Below, in pieces: positions 1-8,448 of a DNA stretch of 64,000 nucleotides. Source of the stretch: JAGRKR01 sp041397725 (GTDB taxonomy: Bacteria; Pseudomonadota; Alphaproteobacteria; Rhizobiales; Hyphomicrobiaceae). The DNA lies in assembly GCA_041397725.1 (NCBI GenBank), contig JAWKVZ010000001.1, forward strand, positions 124,001-188,000, written 5' to 3'. Every line of letters starts with the position of its first letter. The stretch's first letter is position 1. Both the position numbers and the translations under genes were made by a program. A model generated the notes under the pieces. The model was not told the DNA's origin, made no database searches, and saw only the letters and a program-made list of their open reading frames with translations.

Positions 1-411
1 GACAGGGCCGCCGGCCTCGCCAAGGAGCATGGCGTGCGCCGCTTCCTGCCGCTGACGGTGAGCGCCCCCTTCCATTGTGCGCTGATGCAACCTGCCGCCG
101 ACGTCATGGCCGAGGCGCTGGCGGCCGTCGCCATGAAGGCGCCCGTCGTCCCCGTCGTGAGCAACGTGCTGGCGGCTGCCATCAGCGATCCCGCAGAGAT
201 CAGGACGCGCCTCGTCGAGCAGGTCACCGGCACGGTGCGCTGGCGCGAGTGCGTCTCCTACATGGCCGCGAACGGCGTCATGCAACTCTGCGAAATCGGG
301 TCGGGCAAGGTCCTGACCGGTCTCGCGCGGCGCATCGAGGGCGCGCTCACCGCGCTTTCGGTCGGCACGCCGGAGGAGGCCGAGGCAGTCGCCAAGGCCC
401 TGACACAATAA
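1..411 (+). CDS. fabD: Malonyl-CoA-ACP transacylase, 3' part only
   Basis: This is the last 136 residues of FabD, which moves malonate from CoA to acyl carrier protein to supply chain-extension units for fatty acid synthesis in the cytoplasm. The reading frame is open from the first base of the window, so the start and the GHSxG nucleophile region lie outside. The motif SAPFHC at fragment residues 21-26 carries the family's catalytic histidine (residue 25). The C-terminal QVTGTVRW and GSGKVLTGL segments are also typical of FabD. The stop is 22 bases before the fabG start, and fabG, acpP and fabF follow on the same strand, which supports a fab operon. Identification is firm; only the upstream extent is unknown. 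Confidence 0.95.
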   Translation, partial: DRAAGLAKEHGVRRFLPLTVSAPFHCALMQPAADVMAEALAAVAMKAPVVPVVSNVLAAAISDPAEIRTRLVEQVTGTVRWRECVSYMAANGVMQLCEIGSGKVLTGLARRIEGALTALSVGTPEEAEAVAKALTQ

Positions 412-433
412 TCAGGACGTGGAGGAGCGCGCG

Positions 434-1171
434 ATGTTCTCGTTGACTGGAAAAGGGGCATTGGTCACCGGCGCCACAGGTGGCATCGGCGAGGCCGTGG
501 CCAAGGCGCTGCATGCGCAAGGGGCGACCGTGGCCATCTCGGGCACCCGGCGCGAGCGGTTGGAGGCGCTGGCGGGCGAGCTTGGCCAGCGTGTGCACGT
601 GCTGCCCTGCAACCTCTCCGACCGCGCAGCCGTCGCCAAGCTTGCGGCGGAGGCCGAGACGGCCGTCGGTCAGCTGGACATCATCGTCAACAATGCCGGC
701 ATCACCAAGGACAACCTCTTCATGCGCATGAGCGACGAGGAGTGGGATCAGGTCCTGGCGGTCAATCTGACGGCGGCCTTCACGATCATGCGGGCGGGCA
801 TCCGCAACATGATGCGCCGGCGCTACGGCCGCATCGTCAACATCACGTCGATCAGCGGCTTCTTCGGCAATCCCGGCCAGGCCAACTACTCCGCCTCGAA
901 GGCGGGGCTCGTCGGCATGACCAAATCCGTCGCGCGCGAGGTGGCCGCGCGGGGCATCACGGCCAACTGCATTGCGCCGGGCTTCATCGCCACCCCGATG
1001 ACCGACGCGCTCAACGAGAAGCAGACTCAGGCGATCGCCGCCGCGATCCCCGCCGCAGCCTTCGGAAAGCCTTCCGATATCGCCGCGGCAACGGTATATC
1101 TTGCAAGTGATGAAGCAGCTTATATCACTGGGCAGACACTCCATATCAACGGCGGCATGTTGATGGTATAG
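434..1171 (+). CDS. fabG: 3-oxoacyl-ACP reductase FabG
   Basis: FabG is the NADPH-dependent reductase of the beta-keto step in each elongation round of type II fatty acid synthesis. The 245-residue protein is a short-chain dehydrogenase of normal length. Visible motifs are the nucleotide-binding TGATGGIG (residues 12-19), NNAG, and the catalytic Ser139, Tyr152 and Lys156 in the SxnYxxxK arrangement. The ATG at 434 is chosen because GGAGGAG lies 6 bases upstream; an in-frame start at 419 would place that ribosome site inside the gene. It sits between fabD and acpP, the usual order in alphaproteobacteria. Confidence 0.97.
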   Translation: MFSLTGKGALVTGATGGIGEAVAKALHAQGATVAISGTRRERLEALAGELGQRVHVLPCNLSDRAAVAKLAAEAETAVGQLDIIVNNAGITKDNLFMRMSDEEWDQVLAVNLTAAFTIMRAGIRNMMRRRYGRIVNITSISGFFGNPGQANYSASKAGLVGMTKSVAREVAARGITANCIAPGFIATPMTDALNEKQTQAIAAAIPAAAFGKPSDIAAATVYLASDEAAYITGQTLHINGGMLMV

Positions 1172-1509
1172 GAGGGCTCGGAGGCCACTTTCCGCTTCCA
1201 TCGGACGCTCCTGTGAGTGGCATTCGGGCCCGCTAGCCAAGGCTTGTGAAGTGTGTTAATGCCGCAAGCTATAGGGGTCTGCGTCGGGCTGCATGAGCTC
1301 GGGGGACGGGTATCACCGACCAGAGCCTAAAGCCGGTTTGATCGATGTCACGCCTCCGCTGCCGGAGCGTTTCGGTAGGCGCGGACTCGATTGGAATCAT
1401 CCGCTGGCTTCTGCGGGCGGATACGTGATGAATGAGTAGCACCGTGCATGCGCCGCTCGACGGCGGATGCGTCAACATAACGAGACTTGGTGAAGGCGAG
1501 GCGAGAGAT
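1172..1509 (+). other. Intergenic region fabG-acpP
   Basis: No gene is supported in these 338 bases. The stretch near 1243-1274 is relatively AT-rich, with TTGTGA and, 20 bases on, TATAGG. That spacing is long for a sigma-70 promoter, so I do not call one, but a separate acpP promoter here would fit the usual high expression of acyl carrier protein. AAGGCGAGGCGAGAGAT just before 1510 offers a purine-rich ribosome-binding stretch for acpP. Confidence 0.5.
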
Positions 1510-1752
1510 ATGAGCGACGTCGCAGAGCGCGTGAAGAAGATCGTCGTAGAGCACCTGGGCGTCGAGGCCGAGAAGGTGACGGACAACGCCAGTTTCATCG
1601 ACGATCTGGGCGCGGACAGCCTGGATACGGTCGAGCTCGTGATGGCGTTCGAGGAAGAGTTCGGCTGCGAGATCCCCGATGATGCCGCCGAGCACATCCT
1701 GACGGTCGGCGACGCCGTCAAGTTCCTCGAGAAGAACGCCAACGCTGCCTGA
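1510..1752 (+). CDS. acpP: Acyl carrier protein
   Basis: This small acidic protein of 80 residues carries growing acyl chains on a 4'-phosphopantetheine arm. The attachment site is Ser37 in the motif GADSLDTVE. Length, acidity and the helix II sequence after the serine all match AcpP. The ATG at 1510 gives the standard MSDVAERVKK start; the frame stays open further upstream, but an N-terminal extension would be unlike the family. It lies between fabG and fabF as in other alphaproteobacteria, and also feeds lipid A synthesis. Confidence 0.98.
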   Translation: MSDVAERVKKIVVEHLGVEAEKVTDNASFIDDLGADSLDTVELVMAFEEEFGCEIPDDAAEHILTVGDAVKFLEKNANAA

Positions 1753-1769
1753 GCTTCGGGCACGTTGGC

Positions 1770-1798
1770 GGAGCAGCGCACGAATGAGACGCTGCTCC
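1770..1798 (+). terminator. Hairpin after acpP
   Basis: GGAGCAGCG (1770-1778) and CGCTGCTCC (1790-1798) form a perfect 9-bp stem around an 11-base loop, 18 bases after the acpP stop. No run of T follows. It may act as an mRNA-stabilising structure or partial terminator that raises acpP transcript over fabF; this role is inferred. Confidence 0.5.
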
Positions 1799-1932
1799 TG
1801 ACCCTGCCAGTCTGACGACGCGTTCCAGCCTAACGCCGGAACGGGTCGATGGCGCAGGGTCCCCATCTCAGTCTGCGGGACCGTCCGGGCAATTGCAGAG
1901 CACGCGGTTCCGGTGTTGCGCGGGGACAGCGT

Positions 1933-3195
1933 ATGCGACGGGTCGTCATTACAGGTCTCGGTCTGGTCACGCCGCTCGGCTGTGGCGTCGATGCGTCGTG
2001 GCAGCGGCTGCTGGCCGGCGAAAGCGGGGCCCGCAGGGTCACCGAGTTCGAAGTCTCCGACATCGCCTGCCAGATCGCCTGCTTCATTCCGCGCGGCAAG
2101 GACGGTGCGGGGGCGTTCAACGCCGACGACTGGATGGAGCCCAAGGAGCAGCGCAAGGTCGACGATTTCATCGTCTACGCCATGGCTGCTGCGGATCAGG
2201 CGTTGGCCGATTCCGGCTGGACGCCGCGCACGGAAGCCGAGCGCACCAGCACCGGCGTTCTGATCGGCTCCGGCATCGGCGGATTGTCCGGCATCGCCGA
2301 CACGTCGATCCTGCTCAAAGAGAAGGGGCCACGGCGTGTGAGCCCGTTCTTCATCCCCGGTCGGCTCATCAACCTCGCCTCGGGCTACGTCTCGATCAAG
2401 CACGGCCTCAAGGGGCCCAACCATGCGGTTGTGACGGCCTGTTCGACGGGTGCGCACGCGATTGGCGACGCCGCGCGGCTGGTGGCGCTGGGCGACGCCG
2501 ACGTCATGGTGGCCGGTGGCACGGAATCTCCCATCTGCCGCATCGCTCTCGCCGGCTTCGCGGCCTGCCGGGCGCTGTCGACCGGCTTCAACGATCAGCC
2601 CACGAAGGCCTCGCGGCCCTACGATCGCGACCGTGATGGCTTCGTCATGGGAGAAGGCGCAGGCATCGTCGTGCTCGAGGACTACGAGCACGCCAAGGCA
2701 CGCGGCGCGCATATCTACGCCGAGATCATCGGCTACGGCATGTCGGGCGACGCCTTCCACATCACGGCGCCGGCCGAGACGGGCGACGGTGCCTACCGCT
2801 GCATGCAGGCGGCGCTGAAGCGGGCGGGCATCCAGGCGAGCGATATCGATTACGTCAACGCCCACGGCACGTCGACGCCGATGGGCGACGAGATCGAGCT
2901 CGGCGCCGTGGAGCGGTTGTTCGGCAACGCCGCCGGCAAGCTCGCCATGTCGTCGACGAAGTCCGCCATCGGACATCTTCTCGGCGCGGCCGGAGCGGTC
3001 GAGGCGATCTTCTCGGTTCTGGCCATGCGCGACAACATCGCGCCGCCCACGCTGAACCTGGACAATCCGTCCGTCGATACGGCGATTGATCTCGTGCCGA
3101 AGCAGGCCAAGACGCGCGAGATCAATACGGTCTTGTCCAATTCGTTCGGCTTCGGCGGCACGAACGCGTCGTTGATCATGCGCGCGGTCAACTGA
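1933..3195 (+). CDS. fabF: 3-oxoacyl-ACP synthase II
   Basis: FabF condenses malonyl-ACP with acyl-ACP, the chain-extending step of fatty acid synthesis. The 420-residue protein has the thiolase-fold Cys-His-His set: Cys170 in TACSTGAHA, His311 in NAHGTSTPMGD and His348 in GHLLGAAGA. The C-terminal SNSFGFGGTNAS is the usual family signature. The ATG at 1933 yields MRRVVITGLG, which matches FabF starts; the frame is open to 1849 but that part resembles no FabF. The order acpP-fabF-mltG is typical of Hyphomicrobiales. Confidence 0.97.
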   Translation: MRRVVITGLGLVTPLGCGVDASWQRLLAGESGARRVTEFEVSDIACQIACFIPRGKDGAGAFNADDWMEPKEQRKVDDFIVYAMAAADQALADSGWTPRTEAERTSTGVLIGSGIGGLSGIADTSILLKEKGPRRVSPFFIPGRLINLASGYVSIKHGLKGPNHAVVTACSTGAHAIGDAARLVALGDADVMVAGGTESPICRIALAGFAACRALSTGFNDQPTKASRPYDRDRDGFVMGEGAGIVVLEDYEHAKARGAHIYAEIIGYGMSGDAFHITAPAETGDGAYRCMQAALKRAGIQASDIDYVNAHGTSTPMGDEIELGAVERLFGNAAGKLAMSSTKSAIGHLLGAAGAVEAIFSVLAMRDNIAPPTLNLDNPSVDTAIDLVPKQAKTREINTVLSNSFGFGGTNASLIMRAVN

Positions 3196-3233
3196 GCGAC
3201 ACCCGACAACGGTCGCAGAAACCACGAGCCAAA

Positions 3234-3258
3234 GCCGGCACGGCGACGGTGTGCCGGC
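3234..3258 (+). terminator. Hairpin after fabF
   Basis: GCCGGCAC (3234-3241) pairs perfectly with GTGCCGGC (3251-3258) across a 9-base loop, 38 bases after the fabF stop. It lacks a T tract, so it may be an mRNA 3'-end or processing structure rather than a simple terminator. Confidence 0.4.
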
Positions 3259-3418
3259 GGGTGCCGCGTGGCGCTGCGACATCCTGGTCGGACACCCGGC
3301 TCATCCCCAGCTTTTGCCATATTTCCCCTTAGAGTTCGGTGCTCGGAGGTGGAAAAGGGTATCGAGTCACGTGATCAACCACCGCACGCGCGACAGAGAG
3401 CCTTACTGGGAGCCGGGC

Positions 3419-4825
3419 ATGAGCCAACGGATGCATGATGGTGGGCCGCATCGACAAGCCGCACTGGGCGCCATGCCGCGCAGCCCCTCCGAGGCCCTCG
3501 AGCCGGCGCGGGCGCCGGAGCCGCCACGCGGACGCAGGGTTCGCTCGGAATCGACGTGGCTCGGACCCGTCGTCCGCCGTCTCAGCGCGATCTTCACGCT
3601 GCTGCTGCTGGCCATGGTCGCTGCCGGCGGCGGCGCCGCCTTCATGAAGCACGTGTTCGACCAGCCGGGACCGCTGGCGCAGTCGGCGATCTTCGTCGTC
3701 CCGCGCGGTGAGGGCGTCAACGAGATCGCCTCGCGCCTCGAGAAGGAGGGCGTGATCAGCGACCGCCGCCTGTTCGTGGCGAGCCACCTGTACTTCCGAA
3801 TCGCCAACCGCAAGCGGCAGGTGCAACTCAAAGCGGGCGAGTACGAGATCCGTCCCCACGCCAGCATGCGCCAGGTTCTCGACGTCCTCGTCGAAGGGCG
3901 CACGGTGCAGAACAAGATCACCATTCCCGAAGGGCTGACGAGTCAGCAGATCGTGCAGCGCCTGCGCGCCATGACCGGTCTCACGGGCACCATCGGCGAG
4001 ATCCCGCCCGAAGGCACGCTCCTGCCCGACACCTACAAGTTCGCGCGCGGCATGACCCGCAAGGATGTGATCGCGCGCATGACGGCGGAGCACAGGAAGT
4101 TCGTCGCCAGGGCCTGGGCCGAGCGCAAGCCGGACCTGCCGCTGAAGTCGCTCGAGGAGGCGCTGATCCTCGCCTCGATCGTGGAGAAGGAGACGGGCCG
4201 CTCGGACGAGCGCGAGCGCGTTGCGGCGGTCTTCATCAATCGCCTGCGCAAGGGCATGCGGCTCGAATCGGACCCGACCATCATCTATGGCATCGTCGGC
4301 GGCAAGGGCTCGCTCGGACACCCCATCCTGAAGAGCCAGAAAGAGCAGCGCACGCCCTACAACACGTATTACATCCCGGGCCTGCCACCGACCCCGATTT
4401 GCAATCCGGGTCGGGCCGCGATCCTGGCAACGCTCAACCCTGCCACGACGAAGGAGCTGTTCTTCGTCGCTGACGGGTCGGGCGGGCATGCGTTCTCGGA
4501 GACGCTGGCGCAGCACAACGCCAATGTCGTGCGCTGGCGCAAGTTCGTGCGTGAGATGCGCGCCCGCGAGGCCGCGGCCAAGGAAGCCGCAGCGAAGCAG
4601 GCAGCGGCCAGGCCGCCAGCTCCGCAGCCCGCGCCAATCGCGGTGCCGACACCGCCCGCTCCCGTATCGCCGCCAGCGGCGCAACTCGCGCCACCTGCGC
4701 CCGCGCCATCGCCGCCCGCGAAAGCGGCCGTTCCCGTCGCAGCGCCGCCCGCTCGTCAGGCCGGTGGCCCGGAGACGATGGAAGTACCCTTGCCCGTCCG
4801 CAAGCCGCGCATCAGCCGCAACTAG
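3419..4825 (+). CDS. mltG: Endolytic murein transglycosylase MltG
   Basis: MltG is an inner-membrane lytic transglycosylase that cuts nascent glycan strands and so limits their length. The 468-residue protein has a cytoplasmic N-terminus, one membrane helix at about residues 57-80, a LysM-like part and then the YceG catalytic domain. Glu256 in the motif VEKETG is the expected catalytic acid. SDPTIIYG and the PYNTY segment are also typical. The last roughly 90 residues are rich in Pro and Ala and look disordered, an extension absent from shorter homologues. The ATG at 3419 has GGGAG upstream; an in-frame GTG at 3371 is possible. It follows fabF and precedes yicC and gmk, a common alphaproteobacterial order. 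Confidence 0.92.
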   Translation: MSQRMHDGGPHRQAALGAMPRSPSEALEPARAPEPPRGRRVRSESTWLGPVVRRLSAIFTLLLLAMVAAGGGAAFMKHVFDQPGPLAQSAIFVVPRGEGVNEIASRLEKEGVISDRRLFVASHLYFRIANRKRQVQLKAGEYEIRPHASMRQVLDVLVEGRTVQNKITIPEGLTSQQIVQRLRAMTGLTGTIGEIPPEGTLLPDTYKFARGMTRKDVIARMTAEHRKFVARAWAERKPDLPLKSLEEALILASIVEKETGRSDERERVAAVFINRLRKGMRLESDPTIIYGIVGGKGSLGHPILKSQKEQRTPYNTYYIPGLPPTPICNPGRAAILATLNPATTKELFFVADGSGGHAFSETLAQHNANVVRWRKFVREMRAREAAAKEAAAKQAAARPPAPQPAPIAVPTPPAPVSPPAAQLAPPAPAPSPPAKAAVPVAAPPARQAGGPETMEVPLPVRKPRISRN

Positions 4826-4941
4826 GGATCGTGCGGCCGCAGAAGCGCTGGGTAAAGCAAGCGACGGGTGCCGAGGCTTCCTTCTGCCGCACAGGCGTCC
4901 TATGGTGTGGCGAACGAATCTCAGGGTCCGACGCGCCAGCC

Positions 4942-5829
4942 ATGACCGTCGCCAGCATGACAGGATTTGCACGCTCCGACGGGTCCACCGGCGGGCTGAC
5001 GTGGCATTGGGAGATCAAGAGCGTCAACGGCCGCGGCCTCGACGTGCGGCTTCGCCTCCCCCCCGGCTTCGAAGACCTCGAGCCGAAGATCCGGGAGCTG
5101 TGTGCCGGCAAGCTGACCCGCGGCAGCATCGCAGGTCTCCTCAACGTCAAGCGCGAGGCCGGCGTTACCAGCATCAGGCTGAACGAGGAGGTGCTCGGGC
5201 AGGTGCTCGATGCCGCCGAGCGGCTGAGGGCACGCGCGCCGGGCGCTAGCTATAGCGTCGAAGGCCTGCTGCAGATCCGCGGCGTCCTCGACTACGCCGA
5301 GACCGAGGAAACCGACGGTGAGCGACAGCAGCGCAATCAAGCCATCCTTGCCGGCTTCGCCGCAGCACTCGACGGCGTCGTCGAGATGCGCCGCCAGGAA
5401 GGAGCGCGTCTCGTCGGCCTCATCCGGGACCACGTCGCACGCATCGTCCACCTCGTCGAGACCGTGGAGGCGTCGCCACTGCGCCAGCCTGAAGTCATCC
5501 GCGAGCGTCTTCGCGCGCTCGTCGCCCGCCTGACGGACGCCACGCCCGCGCTGGACCCGGATCGGCTCTATCAGGAAGCCGTGCTGCTGGCCGCCAAGGC
5601 CGACATCGAGGAAGAGGTGCAACGCCTGCGGGCGCATTGCGAGGCCGCAACGGAGCTGCTGGCGGCCCGGGAGCCCGTCGGGCGACGGCTCGATTTCCTC
5701 GCCCAGGAGTTCAACCGGGAAGCCAACACGCTCTGCTCGAAGTCGACCTCCGCCGAGGTGACCCGGGTCGGCCTCGAGCTCAAGTCCGTCATCGATCAAC
5801 TCCGCGAGCAGGTGCAGAACGTTGAGTGA
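4942..5829 (+). CDS. yicC: YicC/YloC family endoribonuclease
   Basis: The 295-residue protein begins MTVASMTGFAR, the signature start of the YicC family, and ends with the family's conserved C-terminal block (EFNREANTLCSKS, then LKSVIDQLREQVQNVE). Family members are reported to act as endoribonucleases, and in gammaproteobacteria to affect small RNA stability. The ATG at 4942 is chosen to match the family N-terminus; the frame is open upstream to 4831 without similarity. The stop codon overlaps the TTG start of gmk, so the two are probably translated together. Confidence 0.93.
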   Translation: MTVASMTGFARSDGSTGGLTWHWEIKSVNGRGLDVRLRLPPGFEDLEPKIRELCAGKLTRGSIAGLLNVKREAGVTSIRLNEEVLGQVLDAAERLRARAPGASYSVEGLLQIRGVLDYAETEETDGERQQRNQAILAGFAAALDGVVEMRRQEGARLVGLIRDHVARIVHLVETVEASPLRQPEVIRERLRALVARLTDATPALDPDRLYQEAVLLAAKADIEEEVQRLRAHCEAATELLAAREPVGRRLDFLAQEFNREANTLCSKSTSAEVTRVGLELKSVIDQLREQVQNVE

Positions 5830-6463
5830 GCCGATCGACATTGCGCGCCGTGGCCTGCTGTTCGTGCTGTCCTCGCCGTCCGGAGCGGGCAAGACCACGC
5901 TCTCGAAGGCGTTGCTGGCTGCGGAGCCCGACTTGAGCATGTCGTTGTCCGCGACGACGCGCGCGCCGCGGCCCGGCGAGGTGGACGGCGTAGACTATGA
6001 TTTTCTCGACATGGAACGCTTCGAGGCGATGCGCGCGGCGGGCAAGTTCCTGGAGTGGGCGCGCGTCTTCAACAATTGCTACGGCACCCCCAAGGCCCCG
6101 GTTCTCGCCGCCCTGCAAAAGGGCGCGGACATCCTCTTCGACATCGACTGGCAGGGCGCCCAGCAGTTGCGCGGCCAGCTTGCCGCCGACACGGTGACGG
6201 TTTTCATCCTGCCGCCCAGCGCCGCCACGCTGCGCGCGCGCCTCAGCCAACGCGCCCAGGACAGCGCCGAGGTGGTGGCCGAACGCATGAGCGCGGCTGC
6301 GGCCGAGATCAGCCACTGGGCGGAGTACGACTACGTCATCGTCAACTCGGACATTCAGGACAGCCTGATGCGCCTGCGCGCCATTCTCGCGGCCGAGCGG
6401 GCCAAGCGAAACCGGCTGACCGGTCTGAGCGCCTTCGTGCGGGGCCTGCAGAGCGAGCTCTGA
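5822..6463 (+). CDS. gmk: Guanylate kinase
   Basis: Gmk phosphorylates GMP to GDP with ATP, an essential step of guanine nucleotide synthesis. The 213-residue protein has the P-loop SSPSGAGKTT at residues 17-26, the GMP-binding TTRAPRPGEVDGVDY region and the lid stretch RAQDSAEVVAERM. The only start that keeps the P-loop is a TTG at 5822, which overlaps the end of yicC by 8 bases; the first ATG in frame lies beyond the P-loop. The rare start suggests translational coupling. The gene converges on rsmA, with only 39 bases between their stops. Confidence 0.95.
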   Translation: MSEPIDIARRGLLFVLSSPSGAGKTTLSKALLAAEPDLSMSLSATTRAPRPGEVDGVDYDFLDMERFEAMRAAGKFLEWARVFNNCYGTPKAPVLAALQKGADILFDIDWQGAQQLRGQLAADTVTVFILPPSAATLRARLSQRAQDSAEVVAERMSAAAAEISHWAEYDYVIVNSDIQDSLMRLRAILAAERAKRNRLTGLSAFVRGLQSEL

Positions 6464-6493
6464 TCTCTTTCTCCCCAGACGGTCGAGAAAATG

Positions 6494-6514
6494 ACGCCCG
6501 CCTCAGCGGGGCGT
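6494..6514 (-). terminator. Terminator overlapping the rsmA stop
   Basis: On the minus strand ACGCCCCGC and GCGGGCGT form a GC-rich stem with one bulged base. The rsmA stop codon TGA lies in the 4-base loop. CATTTTCTC follows, giving a short T tract. This is a plausible intrinsic terminator for the lptF-to-rsmA operon and uses almost no intergenic space. Confidence 0.55.
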
Positions 6515-7381
6515 GCAGCCGAGCCGTGTCGCCTCGTGGGTGAGCCGCACGAAATCGGCGACAGACAGGGCTTCGGCCCTGGCCTGGGGATCGATGCCGG
6601 CGGCAGCGAGCAGGGGCTCAACGTCGGGCGTCAGTGTCTTGAGGCTCGAGCGCAGCATCTTGCGGCGCTGACCGAAAGCCGCAGCGGTCACGCGGGAGAG
6701 CATTGCCACGCTGATGCCGGGCTCCGGTTGCGCGGTGGGACGGATTTCCACCAGGCAGGAGTCCACCTTCGGCGCGGGCGTGAAGGCGCGGGCGGGCAGG
6801 CGCATGACGATACGCGCCTCAGCGCGCCATTGCGCGAGGATGGAGATGCGGCCGTAGCTCTTGGTGTGCGGCGTCGCGACGATCCGCTCGCCGACCTCCT
6901 GCTGGAACATCAGCACGAGCCGGTCGTACCAGGGCGGCCAAGGCTCGGTCTCCAGCCAGTTGGCGAGCAGGGGAGTGGCGACGTTGTAGGGGAGGTTGGC
7001 CACGAGGCGCACGGGTCCGGAAACACGGCTCCGCCAGTCGATCGACAGCGCGTCGGCGAAGACGACCTCGAGCCGGCCGGGATAGTGGGCGCCAATGGCG
7101 TGGAGGGCGGGCGCGCAGCGCTCGTCGCGCTCGACAGCGAGGACCCGTCCCGCACCCTCCGCGAGCAGGGCGCGGGTCAGTCCGCCGGGTCCCGGCCCGA
7201 TCTCGACGACGGTCATGCCATCGAAGGGGCCGGCGAGCCGCGCGATGCGGCGCGTGACGTTGAAATCGAGGATGAAATTCTGCCCGAGGCTGCGCTTGGC
7301 CGTGAGGCCGAGTTCGGCGATGACCTGGCGCAGGGGCGGCAGGCCGTCGAAGGCCGTCGAGGTCTCGGCTGGCGGGCTCAC
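6503..7381 (-). CDS. rsmA: 16S rRNA dimethyladenosine transferase RsmA (KsgA)
   Basis: RsmA dimethylates two adjacent adenosines near the 3' end of 16S rRNA during 30S assembly. The 292-residue protein shows KRSLGQNFILD, the SAM-binding VVEIGPGPGGLT and the catalytic NLPY motif (NLPYNVATPLL), all typical. The start is either GTG at 7381, which forms a GTGA overlap with the pdxA stop, or TTG at 7387; I prefer GTG. The pdxA-rsmA coupling is common in proteobacteria. Only the exact start is uncertain. Confidence 0.95.
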   Translation of the reverse strand: MSPPAETSTAFDGLPPLRQVIAELGLTAKRSLGQNFILDFNVTRRIARLAGPFDGMTVVEIGPGPGGLTRALLAEGAGRVLAVERDERCAPALHAIGAHYPGRLEVVFADALSIDWRSRVSGPVRLVANLPYNVATPLLANWLETEPWPPWYDRLVLMFQQEVGERIVATPHTKSYGRISILAQWRAEARIVMRLPARAFTPAPKVDSCLVEIRPTAQPEPGISVAMLSRVTAAAFGQRRKMLRSSLKTLTPDVEPLLAAAGIDPQARAEALSVADFVRLTHEATRLGCTPR

Positions 7382-8409
7382 ATGCAACCGTTTCCGCCGC
7401 GCTGGCGGGCGTGCGCCGCGGCGAGGCGCAGCGCCGCGACGAGGCTGCTCGGGGAGGCCCGTCCGCTGCCGGCGATGTCGAAGGCGGTGCCATGGTCGGG
7501 AGACGTGCGCACGAACGGCAGGCCGAGCGTGACGTTCACGGCGGAATCGAAGGAGAGCATCTTGATCGGGATGAGCCCCTGGTCGTGATACATCGTGAGA
7601 ACCGCGTCGTAGGTGCTCCGCGCCGCGGCGTGAAAGAGGGTGTCGGCGGATCGCGGGCCGATCAGCGCGAGGCCGCGCTGGCGCAGTTCGGCGACGGTCG
7701 GAGCGATGACCTCGACTTCCTCGCGTCCTATGCTGCCGCCTTCGCCCGCGTGCGGGTTGAGACCGGCGACGGCGATGCGCGGCGCGGGAATGGCGAAATC
7801 GCGCACGAGCGCTGTGTGCATGATCTCAATCGTCTCGACGATCAGCTCGCGCGTGATCGCACGGGGCACGTCTGCGATGGGAATGTGGATGGTCAGGGGC
7901 ACGACGCGCAGCGCCTCGGAAGCGAGCATCATCACCGAGCGCGGCTGCGGCATGTGCCATTCGCGCGCCGCCAGCTCGGCCAGAAACTCGGTGTGGCCGG
8001 GATGGCGGAATCCGGCCTTGTAAAGCACGTCCTTGGCGATGGGATTGGTGACGACGGCGCTGACGTGGCCGGCGGCGAGGTCGGCGACGGCCCGCTCAAT
8101 GGCCGCGATCACCATGCCGGCCGTTTCGGCGCGAGGCTGGCCGGCCGTGACGCCGCCATCGCAGCGCCCCGTGGCGATCACCTCGAGCTCGGTGCCGCGG
8201 CCCATGCCGCTCGCCGGCGGTCCCTCGATCTCGCGCGTCTCCAGGGCGAGACCAAGCTGCACCGCCCGCTCGCGCAGGCACGCGGCGTCGCCGTAGACGA
8301 TGAACGGCGGCAGCGACAGGGCGCGGCGCTCGCACCACGCCATGATGGCGATGTCCGGGCCGATCCCTGCCGGTTCGCCGATGGTGAGAGCCAGGGGCTT
8401 GGCGGTCAT
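7378..8409 (-). CDS. pdxA: 4-hydroxythreonine-4-phosphate dehydrogenase PdxA
   Basis: PdxA oxidises 4-phosphohydroxy-L-threonine in the DXP-dependent route to pyridoxal phosphate. The 343-residue protein starts MTAKPLALTIGEPAGIGPD, carries HPGHTEFLAELA, and has the metal-binding region YHDQGLIPIK near the C-terminus followed by RTSPDHGTAFDIAG. Length and motifs fit. It lies 39 bases after the SurA-like gene and overlaps rsmA, so it is a middle member of the Lpt-SurA-PdxA-RsmA operon. Confidence 0.95.
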   Translation of the reverse strand: MTAKPLALTIGEPAGIGPDIAIMAWCERRALSLPPFIVYGDAACLRERAVQLGLALETREIEGPPASGMGRGTELEVIATGRCDGGVTAGQPRAETAGMVIAAIERAVADLAAGHVSAVVTNPIAKDVLYKAGFRHPGHTEFLAELAAREWHMPQPRSVMMLASEALRVVPLTIHIPIADVPRAITRELIVETIEIMHTALVRDFAIPAPRIAVAGLNPHAGEGGSIGREEVEVIAPTVAELRQRGLALIGPRSADTLFHAAARSTYDAVLTMYHDQGLIPIKMLSFDSAVNVTLGLPFVRTSPDHGTAFDIAGSGRASPSSLVAALRLAAAHARQRGGNGCM

Positions 8410-8448
8410 GCTGCGGGCGTATACACCGATTGAGCTCGCATCAGCAAC

